A DNA stretch of 7,111 nt from Candidatus Aenigmatarchaeota archaeon (lineage in GTDB: Archaea; Aenigmatarchaeota; Aenigmatarchaeia; CG10238-14; SpSt-28). Position 1 is the stretch's first letter. The number at the start of each line of letters is the position of its first letter. This document shows, piece after piece, positions 1 to 5,624 of the stretch. The notes beneath the pieces are model-generated. The model was not told the origin of the DNA, did no database searches, and was given only the letters and a program-made list of their open reading frames with translations. Made by a program: the position numbers and the translations under genes. The stretch lies in the NCBI GenBank assembly GCA_021161995.1, contig JAGGZO010000076.1, positions 1-7,111 of the forward strand, in the 5' to 3' direction.

Positions 1-1326
1 CCTTTGACGTATATCTTTTTTTATCCCTCTGTTGAATTTGCAAGGGTCGAAATTAAGATATTAATACTTTTTTCATCTCTTCTAATTTATTTAATAGTAT
101 TCAAACATACTCATGACAAGCTAATAGCTATATTTTCGATGTTCATTTTTGGTTTTAATTCTTGGTTATTGGGTTTTTCTAATTATACGATGATCGATTT
201 TTTCGCGTTGTTTCTTTTTTTACTAGGATTTTATTTTTGGTTTGAAAAAGATGAAAAAAAGTTGATTTTATCTGGATTATTCTTAGGGCTTTCGTGTTTA
301 TGGAAAAACGATTTTATTTTATTAATTTCACCTTTATTCTTACTAACTTTGATTTTTAAAGAAAATAGGGCAAAATTAAAACATCTCTTATTTCCATTCA
401 TTTTGGTATGTGTACCATTTGAAATTGTATTGGATACACTTTTTAATAGCGCAACAAATTATGCACCACTTTTATTTTTGTTAGAAAACTTTGGATACTA
501 TAATAATTTTATTATTAAAAACAACTTCTCAATAGACTTAAAGGGAAGTCTTCACGCTTTTAGTATATTTATGAATGATACATTAAAATATTTTAAATTA
601 CCATTGGTACTTTCTCTTTTCTCATTCTTCTCTCTTAACTTTAAAAAAATGAAGCGATTAAGCTTAGTGTGTATAACGATAGCTTTATTTCTAACACTTC
701 AAATGTTTTTAATAACCTTACCAACGCCTATGTTATTCATGTTGAAAATATTGCCTATTCTATCTATACTATCCTCTAATTTTATGAGTTTTCTGAAGAA
801 ACGTTTACCACAACCATTTAAAAAGATTATCCCACTCTTTTTGATTTTACTCTTGGTTTTTTATTCTTTTTTAAAACTTTATCATCTCCGTTTTTTCTTT
901 TTGAGAGAATGGAGACCAGATAAAATTCCATATCCAGAAAAAGTCGTTATTTGCTCTAATTTTCTTCCGGCAATACTTTTCTATGGTAGTAATTTTGATC
1001 TGTCAGTTGTCCATATTTTTGAATGGATGGATCGAACTAATCGAAAGCCTTCTGTATATCAGATAGAATTTTTTACTTTATCGACTCTAAAAAATTGTGA
1101 TTATCTTTATTTTTTTGACAGAACAGATTTGCTGGGAGGAACCGATTACGTACTAAGTAAACATCCAGATTTTATAAAGTTTTTGAACAATAATCTAGAG
1201 TTAATAGAAAAAAGAGAAATAGGACATTTCTATGAGTATGAGTCTAAATGTTATTTAGGTGCTGTATGTTTTCCACTTGAAGTGAGAGAGGAACCTTACT
1301 TTGTTTATATTTTTAAATCATTCTAA
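1..1326 (+). CDS. GT-C fold (family 39 / PMT-like) membrane glycosyltransferase, 5'-truncated by window edge
   Basis: The frame is open from base 1 to the TAA at 1324-1326, so this is the C-terminal ~441 residues of a longer protein. A TTG at position 4 is possible but unlikely as a start, because the family's first membrane segment and acidic catalytic loop are missing. The visible part has about 8-9 hydrophobic segments, starting near residue 18. One segment carries the pattern NYTMIDFFALFLF, with an Asp near residue 65 (counted from codon 4) where family-39 enzymes have a conserved acidic residue. A soluble domain of ~140 residues follows the last membrane segment at about residue 300. Family members transfer sugars from lipid-phosphate donors to proteins or lipids on the outer face of the membrane; donor and acceptor here are unknown. 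The class assignment rests on topology and this motif. The next gene is convergent, so no operon partner is visible. Confidence 0.6.
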   Translation, partial: PLTYIFFYPSVEFARVEIKILILFSSLLIYLIVFKHTHDKLIAIFSMFIFGFNSWLLGFSNYTMIDFFALFLFLLGFYFWFEKDEKKLILSGLFLGLSCLWKNDFILLISPLFLLTLIFKENRAKLKHLLFPFILVCVPFEIVLDTLFNSATNYAPLLFLLENFGYYNNFIIKNNFSIDLKGSLHAFSIFMNDTLKYFKLPLVLSLFSFFSLNFKKMKRLSLVCITIALFLTLQMFLITLPTPMLFMLKILPILSILSSNFMSFLKKRLPQPFKKIIPLFLILLLVFYSFLKLYHLRFFFLREWRPDKIPYPEKVVICSNFLPAILFYGSNFDLSVVHIFEWMDRTNRKPSVYQIEFFTLSTLKNCDYLYFFDRTDLLGGTDYVLSKHPDFIKFLNNNLELIEKREIGHFYEYESKCYLGAVCFPLEVREEPYFVYIFKSF

Positions 1327-1331
1327 TTTTT
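1327..1331 (+). terminator. T-run directly after the glycosyltransferase stop codon
   Basis: Five T residues follow the TAA immediately. Archaeal RNA polymerase often terminates at short oligo-U runs without a strong hairpin, so this is a plausible stop for the membrane-protein transcript. Such runs are common in AT-rich DNA, which keeps the call weak. Confidence 0.25.
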
Positions 1332-1380
1332 GAAATTATGTTTTCCAATAAGGAAGATATTCCATGATTCATTTCTAGAT

Positions 1381-1402
1381 AAAGGATTTCAAAAATCCCT
1401 TT
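1381..1402. terminator. Imperfect hairpin in the convergent spacer
   Basis: AAAGGATTT (1381-1389) can pair with AAATCCCTTT (1393-1402), leaving a 3-base loop and one bulged C. Read on the minus strand, the element contains a run of five T. It lies between two convergent genes and could serve either direction. It is short and AT-rich, so chance formation is possible. Confidence 0.3.
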
Positions 1403-1439
1403 GCTAAAATTGCTAGTAGAATTTTACAGTTCGTATCTT

Positions 1440-1469
1440 GTGAGAGAGGATGGATAAAACCATTCTCAC
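1440..1469 (-). terminator. Hairpin abutting the nitroreductase stop codon
   Basis: GTGAGA (1440-1445) is a perfect complement of TCTCAC (1464-1469), and ATGG (1450-1453) of CCAT (1460-1463). This gives a 6-bp outer and a 4-bp inner stem, with a GAGG bulge on one side and an ATAAAA loop. The outer arm ends at the base next to the minus-strand TAA (1470-1472), so the element is the first thing transcribed after the nitroreductase gene. A 3'-end or termination role is inferred. No clear T-run follows directly. Confidence 0.35.
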
Positions 1470-2129
1470 TTATTTACCTAAAAGGTGCTTCACAAATCTC
1501 GCTATAGGGTCTTTGACTTTTGCATCTTCTTTCATGTATTTTATTTTTATTTCCCTCATTAGCTCTTCTATTAAATCTTTTAGACCAAGAGGTTCTTTGA
1601 ATTTGCTGCCATAGCTTTCAGAGTATGTAACGTTTTCTAGTGGTAATCTACTGGGCTTCTCTGGGTCTTCTGCCGGGTATCCTATGGGTAATATAGCTAT
1701 TGGCCTTATGTGGGGTGGTAAATCCAAAATATGCGAGACATGTTCATCATCAAACGCGCTAACCCAACAACTACCTAGACCAGCGGCATGAACAGCTAGC
1801 AATAAATTCTCTATCGCAGCTGCTGTATCTAGCAACAAATACATTTCCTTACCTCTTTTGCCGTATGCCAGCTTAATTTCTTTTTCATCACCGCAAACAA
1901 CTATTATTACTGGAGCCTCTGCTATGAATTTTTGATCATAAGCAGCTTCTGCTAACTTTTTCTTCTTTTTTTCATCCTTAACAACGATAAATCTCCATTC
2001 TTGAGTATTCCCAGCTGATGGGGCTTGAGTTGCTGTGTATATCAACAATCCGATTAGCCTATCATCTATCGGTTCTTGCTTAAACTTCCTTATGCTCTTT
2101 CTATTGAATAACGCATCAAAAGCTTCCAT
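1470..2129 (-). CDS. Nitroreductase-family FMN-dependent oxidoreductase
   Basis: A 219-residue protein of the nitroreductase superfamily, cytosolic flavoenzymes that bind FMN as dimers and use NAD(P)H to reduce nitro compounds, quinones or other acceptors. The N-terminal RKSIRKF (residues 10-16) is the usual Arg-rich FMN phosphate-binding segment. SAGNTQEWRF (38-47), GLGSCWVSAF (117-126) and LPIGYPAE (147-154) are further family landmarks in the expected order. Many members end soon after the GYP motif. This one continues for ~65 residues, rich in Lys and Glu and probably helical. The true substrate cannot be told from sequence, and many archaeal members are uncharacterised. The ATG at 2127-2129 fits the family N-terminus, and a TATA-like element lies ~26 bases upstream. 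The gene is divergent from the ligase across 66 bp; a functional link is not implied. Confidence 0.92.
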   Translation of the reverse strand: MEAFDALFNRKSIRKFKQEPIDDRLIGLLIYTATQAPSAGNTQEWRFIVVKDEKKKKKLAEAAYDQKFIAEAPVIIVVCGDEKEIKLAYGKRGKEMYLLLDTAAAIENLLLAVHAAGLGSCWVSAFDDEHVSHILDLPPHIRPIAILPIGYPAEDPEKPSRLPLENVTYSESYGSKFKEPLGLKDLIEELMREIKIKYMKEDAKVKDPIARFVKHLLGK

Positions 2130-2149
2130 AAAATTGGTTTAGCTAGTAA

Positions 2150-2160
2150 CAATTTATTTA
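2150..2160 (-). promoter_or_regulatory. TATA-like box for the nitroreductase gene
   Basis: On the minus strand the sequence reads TAAATAAATT, centred about 26 bases before the ATG at 2129. That is where archaeal TATA boxes sit relative to transcription start, so a leaderless mRNA is likely. No Shine-Dalgarno sequence is visible before the ATG, which agrees with this. The call rests on position and composition only. Confidence 0.4.
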
Positions 2161-2163
2161 CTC

Positions 2164-2174
2164 GAGATTTATAC
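2164..2174 (+). promoter_or_regulatory. TATA box for the DNA ligase gene
   Basis: GAGATTTATAC contains TTTATA at 2168-2173, centred ~25 bases before the ligase ATG at 2196, with purines just upstream as in a BRE. The transcript would begin at or next to the ATG (leaderless). Its spacing supports 2196 as the real start. It lies a few bases from the opposing nitroreductase element, so factor binding at the two promoters could interfere. Confidence 0.5.
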
Positions 2175-2195
2175 GTAGCAAGTTTATTTTTAATT

Positions 2196-3887
2196 ATGCT
2201 GTACAAAGAACTGGTTGATGTATATGAGAAACTAGAAAAGATTTCTTCTAAGTTAGCTGAGACGGAAATATTGGCAGATTTATTCAAAAAAGCAGACGAT
2301 GAGACATTACCTAAATTAGTTTTGCTCTCTCAGGGGAAAGTTTTTCTGCCGTTCGAAGGTAAAGAGCTAGGAGTTGCTGCTAAACTCATGATACGCGCTT
2401 TAGCTAAAGCGAGTGGAGCTAGTTCACAAACTATAGAGAAGTATTTTAAGGATATGGGCGATCTAGGTAAGGTTGCTGAATACATCATGAGTAAGAGAAA
2501 ACAGATAGTTTTTCTTAAAAAGAAACTTACGGTTGTTTATGTGTATAATAGACTTAGAGAAATTGGCTCATACGAAGGATCTGGTTCGCAAGAAAAGAAG
2601 TTGCTCGCTATTAGCGGGTTGTTAATGCATGCTGAACCAAAAGAAGCTAAGTATCTTGTTAGAACTATTTTGGGTGAGCTAAGAATAGGTGTGGCGGAAG
2701 GTATAATAAGGGATTCGTTAGCTTTGGCATTCCTCAAAAAACATCCCAAAGAAGAAGCAACTAAATGGGTTGAGTATGCTTGGAATATACTAGGAGATTT
2801 TGGGGAAGTTGCTCTGATTGCAAAAAATAAAGGAATAGATGGATTAAAAGCTGTTAGACCGATAATCAGCAGACCAATACAACCGATGCTTGGTATTAAA
2901 GCGAATAGCATAGATGAAGTGTTAAAAAGGCACAAAGTTGTTATATGCGAGTTCAAATATGATGGGCTTAGATTACAGGTACACAAGAAAGGAGATAATG
3001 TTTGGTTGTTCACGAGAAGATTGGAAAACGTCACTAAACAATTCCCGGATGTGGTTGAAGTAGTTAAAGAAAATTTGAAGGCAGATGAATGTATTGTGGA
3101 AGGTGAGGCTTGGCCAATCGATTTGAAAACTGGTAAACCAATGCCTTTCCAAAAAATAAGCCAGAGAATACAGAGAAAATACGGAATAGAAAAAATGGCA
3201 AAGGAAATACCAGTCCAATTGAACCTTTTTGATATCATGTATCTTAACGGGGAAACTTTATTCGATAAGCCTTTGAGAGAGAGAAGAAAAATATTAGAAT
3301 CGATTGTTAATCCAGTTGAGCATAAATTGCAGCTAGCCGAACGCATAGAAACTAGTGATATAAAAGTCTTAGAAGAGTTTTACCATAAGGCATTGGAGTT
3401 AAACCAAGAAGGAATAATGCTGAAGAACCCAGAAGCTCCTTATATTTTTGGTAGAAAAGTTGGTGGCTGGTATAAGATAAAACCAACGATGGAAACTTTA
3501 GATTTAGTTATAGTTGGTGCGGAATGGGGTGAAGGTGCTAGATCAAAATGGTTGAGTAGCTTTTTGCTCGCAGTCAGAGATCCAGACACAGGTAAGTTCT
3601 TGACTTGTGGTATGAGCGGTACTGGTTTAACGGAAGAACAATTCGAAAAAATGACAGAAGCACTTAAAGAGTTAATAATCGAAGAAAAAGGAAAGACTGT
3701 CTATGTTAAACCCAAAATAGTTGTTGAAGTTAGTTATCAGGAAATACAAAAATCACCCAAGTACGAATCTGGCTATGCTTTGAGATTCCCGAGAATAGAA
3801 AGAATAAGAATAGATAAAAGTCCAGAGGAAGCCGATACTATAGAAAGATTAATAGAGCTGTACAAATCACAAGGAAAGGCTGGCTAG
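2196..3887 (+). CDS. lig: ATP-dependent DNA ligase, archaeal replicative type
   Basis: A complete 563-residue ligase that seals nicks by adenylating an active-site Lys, moving AMP to the 5' phosphate and joining the ends, as in Okazaki-fragment maturation and repair. All nucleotidyltransferase motifs are present in order: motif I KYDG with adenylated Lys254 and Arg259; FTRR at 272-275; motif III EGE at 302-304; LFDIMYLNG (IIIa); motif IV EGIMLKN at 405-411; motif V WYKIKP at 425-430; and a C-terminal RFPRIERIR (530-538) containing motif VI. Residues 1 to ~220 form the helical DNA-binding domain, with phrases such as EAKYLVRTILGELRIGVAEG that are typical of archaeal ligases. The length matches the ~560-residue archaeal family. 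The start is supported by the DNA-binding-domain N-terminus and a TATA box at the leaderless distance. The protein looks intact, with no missing catalytic residue. It ends tail to tail with the next gene, sharing CTAG. Confidence 0.97.
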   Translation: MLYKELVDVYEKLEKISSKLAETEILADLFKKADDETLPKLVLLSQGKVFLPFEGKELGVAAKLMIRALAKASGASSQTIEKYFKDMGDLGKVAEYIMSKRKQIVFLKKKLTVVYVYNRLREIGSYEGSGSQEKKLLAISGLLMHAEPKEAKYLVRTILGELRIGVAEGIIRDSLALAFLKKHPKEEATKWVEYAWNILGDFGEVALIAKNKGIDGLKAVRPIISRPIQPMLGIKANSIDEVLKRHKVVICEFKYDGLRLQVHKKGDNVWLFTRRLENVTKQFPDVVEVVKENLKADECIVEGEAWPIDLKTGKPMPFQKISQRIQRKYGIEKMAKEIPVQLNLFDIMYLNGETLFDKPLRERRKILESIVNPVEHKLQLAERIETSDIKVLEEFYHKALELNQEGIMLKNPEAPYIFGRKVGGWYKIKPTMETLDLVIVGAEWGEGARSKWLSSFLLAVRDPDTGKFLTCGMSGTGLTEEQFEKMTEALKELIIEEKGKTVYVKPKIVVEVSYQEIQKSPKYESGYALRFPRIERIRIDKSPEEADTIERLIELYKSQGKAG

Positions 3888-4198
3888 GATTCTTCCATCG
3901 CTTTTTTGATTAGTTTTTCTATTTCATCCACTTTTGCTAGTATAGTATCTATCTTTACTCTTATGTTCTCTATTTTAGAGTCGATTAAATCCATTTTTGC
4001 ATTAACGTGCTCAGGTGGTTTGGCTAGCTCTTTTGGTAACTTGATTGGTTTTTGTTCTACGGATGGTTTAGGTGGCAATGATTCTTTGATTGGTTCTGAT
4101 GGTTTTGGTGCTGTTTCAATGGCTTTTTTCAGCTCGTTTAGATCGTTTGTTATCAGTGGGTTTTCTTTTTTCTTGAAGAGTTTATCCAAAAATCCCAT
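3884..4198 (-). CDS. Small coiled-coil protein with basic N-terminal segment and Pro-rich linker
   Basis: I do not recognise a named family. The 104-residue protein starts MGFLDKLFKKKE, a short amphipathic and basic segment that could touch a membrane or a partner. A low-complexity Pro/Lys/Glu linker follows at about residues 27-60, with phrases such as PKPSEPIKESLPPKPS. Residues ~63-100 form a heptad-like helix (KMDLIDSKIENIRVKIDTILAKVDEIEKL in part), a likely coiled coil for self-association. There is no catalytic motif, signal peptide or membrane span. I chose the ATG at 4196-4198 because MGFLDKLF is a common kind of start for such proteins. An in-frame ATG at 4214-4216 would add MFRIIT and sits ~27 bases from a better TATA-like element, so the longer form is possible. 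The stop codon overlaps the ligase stop. Confidence 0.75.
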   Translation of the reverse strand: MGFLDKLFKKKENPLITNDLNELKKAIETAPKPSEPIKESLPPKPSVEQKPIKLPKELAKPPEHVNAKMDLIDSKIENIRVKIDTILAKVDEIEKLIKKAMEES

Positions 4199-4234
4199 AG
4201 TTATTATTCGGAACAAAATAATAAATTAGCATAA

Positions 4235-4247
4235 ACAAATTTGTATA
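4235..4247 (-). promoter_or_regulatory. TATA-like box and 10-bp palindrome upstream of the coiled-coil gene
   Basis: The minus strand reads TATACAAA (4247 to 4240), ~27 bases from the ATG at 4216 and ~45 from the ATG at 4198. It overlaps a perfect palindrome, ACAAATTTGT (4235-4244), which could be an operator but is short enough to be chance. A second AT-rich element, TTTATTAT (about 4227-4220), is ~26 bases from the 4198 start, so promoter position does not settle which start is used. Confidence 0.35.
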
Positions 4248-4255
4248 GACAGTAT

Positions 4256-4759
4256 TTACCTTAAAATCTCAGCGAATTTTTCTCTTAGTTGCATCGCCAA
4301 AAAATAACATTCTTTTAGGTATCGCTCTCTAACTTTTTTATCGTAGAAAAGTTTTTTCCATACTTTAAACATGCTTTGAAAAAATGGTGAGGCAGATAAA
4401 CCAGAAAAGCTGAAGTTTAATTCCAGTTTAGCATTGATAACTATTTTTATCCATCCAGTTTCATTTTTATTTAGCGGTTGCTTACCAGTCATTTCAACTG
4501 TAAACTTTCTTTGCGCATATTGATCTAATTCGTCTGCTCTCTGTGTATATTCTACTATGTATCTAAAGCTTCCATCAAGGGCATTATAAGAAAACTCTCT
4601 TTCATACCAACCACTCTTTTTTATCTTTAGTATTTCTGCACCAATATTATAGGAGTTCTTTACAGCTTTCAAAGGAGAAGAGATATCTTTTAGCTCTAGA
4701 ACAATGTTTCTATTCGGTCCTATGCATTCCAAAACCTCTTTATAGTTAGTTTTTGCCAT
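4256..4759 (-). CDS. Uncharacterised 167-residue protein, second of a tandem paralog pair
   Basis: No family recognised. The protein is soluble-looking, with no signal peptide or membrane span. The N-terminal two thirds alternate short hydrophobic stretches and look beta-rich (for example RYIVEYTQ, KFTVEMTG and IKIVINAKLELNFSF). The last ~45 residues are a long amphipathic helix region: FQSMF (127-131), FYDKK (138-142), YLKEC (147-151) and a closing EKFAEILR. The same skeleton occurs in the upstream neighbour, so I read the two as ancient duplicates. Its ATG follows the neighbour's TAG after a single base, so the two are almost certainly co-transcribed and perhaps translationally coupled. GAGG lies 11-14 bases before the ATG, inside the neighbour's last codons, and is only a weak ribosome-binding candidate. 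A beta-sheet packed under a C-terminal helix could be a helix-grip-type fold, but that is speculation. Confidence 0.85.
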   Translation of the reverse strand: MAKTNYKEVLECIGPNRNIVLELKDISSPLKAVKNSYNIGAEILKIKKSGWYEREFSYNALDGSFRYIVEYTQRADELDQYAQRKFTVEMTGKQPLNKNETGWIKIVINAKLELNFSFSGLSASPFFQSMFKVWKKLFYDKKVRERYLKECYFLAMQLREKFAEILR

Positions 4760-4760
4760 A

Positions 4761-5261
4761 CTACTCTATCCTCAGCAGTTTTTTGAATCTTCTTTCTAAT
4801 TCAAACATAGCATCTTTACATTCATTCACATAACCTTTTCTTTTCTTATTATACCATGTATGCAGAAATAGCGTAAATAACAGCTGAAAGACAAAACTCT
4901 TTTGCCATGCTGTATTTTGAGGAATTTCTGTCATCAACTTTCCTTTAATTTCAACATCTACAATACCCTCACTTTCAAATTGTTGAGATGGCTTTTTTTC
5001 AACAGAACAAGACACTTCAAACAGCATGTAGCTATACTTATCAATTCTTCTTAATACATCGAACTTAGCTTTTATTTTTTCTTCATCGCCAGATCTGGAA
5101 ACAGAGAGCTGTTTTTCATGAACCTGTTCCTCCGGCACATTTAGCACATCTGCTAAGAATTTTTTCAAGCCAGGATAAACAACATGCACGTTTGGTCCTT
5201 CGTAATGAAAAGTTATAGGCAATTTTCTACAATCATCCTTAAGTACAATCTTTACTGGCAT
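4761..5261 (-). CDS. Uncharacterised 166-residue protein, first of a tandem paralog pair
   Basis: No family recognised. The N-terminus MPVKIVLKDD is strand-like, followed by a helix near residues 30-42 and then several probable beta strands (KIKAKFDVL, YMLFEVSCSVE, GIVDVEIKGKLM). The C-terminal ~45 residues are helical: FQLLF (125-129), WYNKK (136-140), YVNEC (144-148) and ERRFKKLL at the end. FQxxF, aromatic-Y-x-KK, YxxEC and the final F-x-x-hydrophobic-L recur in the downstream gene with nearly the same spacing. Cysteines at 11, 85 and 148 are seen, but only the EC cysteine is shared. No signal peptide or membrane span appears. The ATG at 5259-5261 is the natural start, next to the divergent promoter region. 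This is the lead gene of the two-gene operon. A cytosolic binding or scaffold role is possible, but nothing in the sequence names a ligand. Confidence 0.85.
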   Translation of the reverse strand: MPVKIVLKDDCRKLPITFHYEGPNVHVVYPGLKKFLADVLNVPEEQVHEKQLSVSRSGDEEKIKAKFDVLRRIDKYSYMLFEVSCSVEKKPSQQFESEGIVDVEIKGKLMTEIPQNTAWQKSFVFQLLFTLFLHTWYNKKRKGYVNECKDAMFELERRFKKLLRIE

Positions 5262-5265
5262 AAAT

Positions 5266-5273
5266 AATATATA
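5266..5273 (+). promoter_or_regulatory. TATA box for the membrane-miniprotein/large-protein cluster
   Basis: AATATATA is centred ~28 bases before the ATG at 5298 and ~22 before the in-frame ATG at 5292. The usual ~26-base offset to transcription start places the transcript start near 5296, which favours a leaderless start at 5298. No Shine-Dalgarno sequence is seen. Confidence 0.45.
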
Positions 5274-5281
5274 CCTTGTCT

Positions 5282-5292
5282 ATGTAAAAATA
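5282..5292 (-). promoter_or_regulatory. TATA-like element for the minus-strand paralog operon
   Basis: The minus strand reads about TATTTTTACAT, centred ~26 bases before the ATG at 5261. It interleaves with the plus-strand promoter within 36 bp, so the two operons may be co-controlled or mutually exclusive. This is positional evidence only, and the element is a poor match to a strong TATA box. Confidence 0.3.
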
Positions 5293-5297
5293 TGGTT

Positions 5298-5456
5298 ATG
5301 GATTTTAGCTTTCACACAATAGCCAAAATAGCTGGATTTTTCACACTATTTTTCGGTTTGCTCAAGCTATATTCGCTTAAATATACTGATGCTCCGGAGT
5401 TTGATGTTATAGTCGCTTTAACCCTCTTATACATCTCGACAAAACTATTATTATGA
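5298..5456 (+). CDS. Small two-span membrane protein (52 residues)
   Basis: No family recognised. The protein has two hydrophobic stretches, about residues 8-25 (IAKIAGFFTLFFGLL) and 34-51 (VIVALTLLYISTKLLL), joined by a short polar loop with KYTDAPEFD. A hairpin topology in the membrane is likely. The start at 5298 is preferred because the TATA box lies at the leaderless distance. The in-frame ATG at 5292 would add Met-Val and give 54 residues. The TGA (5454-5456) overlaps the next ATG in an ATGA arrangement, the usual sign of translational coupling. Although short, it has a clean start, a coherent topology and tight packing between a promoter and another gene, which argues for a real gene. 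Its function is unknown; holin-like, channel-subunit or assembly-factor roles cannot be separated by sequence. Confidence 0.6.
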   Translation: MDFSFHTIAKIAGFFTLFFGLLKLYSLKYTDAPEFDVIVALTLLYISTKLLL

Positions 5457-5614
5457 GTTTTTTGGTTAGGAGTGTAGGGTTTGGTCTTATAGTACTTGGT
5501 GTAATCTTTATAGGGATAACAGAAACAAATGCCAGCGTCTTTGGAAATGAAGACATTACAGTAATATTTGGTTTGTTGCTAATATCAATCGGTATTTTAT
5601 TGATGACCAGATAA
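5453..5614 (+). CDS. Small two-span membrane protein (53 residues), overlapping its upstream partner
   Basis: No family recognised. MSFLVRSVGFG leads into a first membrane stretch at about residues 7-23 (IVLGVIFIGI). A polar, probably outward or loop segment with TETNASVFGNED follows, then a second stretch at about 37-51 (VIFGLLLISIGILL), and the protein ends in MTR. Positive charges at Arg6 and Arg53 flank the two spans, which suggests both termini are cytoplasmic. The ATG overlaps the preceding TGA by ATGA, and the large gene starts 10 bases after its TAA. Length and topology match the upstream miniprotein, but I see no convincing residue-level similarity, so a duplication is not claimed. 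TTATACA at 5427-5433 lies ~23 bases before this ATG and could give a secondary leaderless transcript. Confidence 0.6.
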   Translation: MSFLVRSVGFGLIVLGVIFIGITETNASVFGNEDITVIFGLLLISIGILLMTR

Positions 5615-5624
5615 AATATATATT

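Noticed and set aside
1327..1469. Possible small RNA or small gene in the convergent spacer
   Set aside because: Apart from two weak hairpins and T-runs, I see no coding frame of useful length and no tRNA-like or other recognisable RNA fold.
2090..2287. 65-codon minus-strand frame spanning the divergent spacer
   Set aside because: It overlaps both the nitroreductase start and the ligase start and contradicts the promoter layout.
2973..3218. 81-codon minus-strand frame in the ligase
   Set aside because: It lies wholly within the ligase coding region and has no recognisable protein features.
2537..3346. 269-codon open frame on the minus strand inside the ligase gene
   Set aside because: It is fully antisense to the ligase catalytic core, whose motifs are intact. 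The translation is a Ser/Leu/Ile-rich product typical of an antisense shadow, and there is no separate promoter.
3906..4229. 107-codon plus-strand frame opposite the coiled-coil gene
   Set aside because: The translation is a Ser/Phe/Gly low-complexity mirror of the Lys/Glu/Pro-rich real protein, as expected for an antisense frame.
4235..4244. Perfect 10-bp palindrome ACAAATTTGT as an operator
   Set aside because: A single short AT-rich palindrome is expected by chance in this composition. It is mentioned only as part of the promoter region, not claimed as an operator.
5298..5614. The two membrane miniproteins as a toxin-antitoxin pair
   Set aside because: Both are hydrophobic two-span proteins and neither has antitoxin features such as a DNA-binding fold, so the pair does not fit that model.
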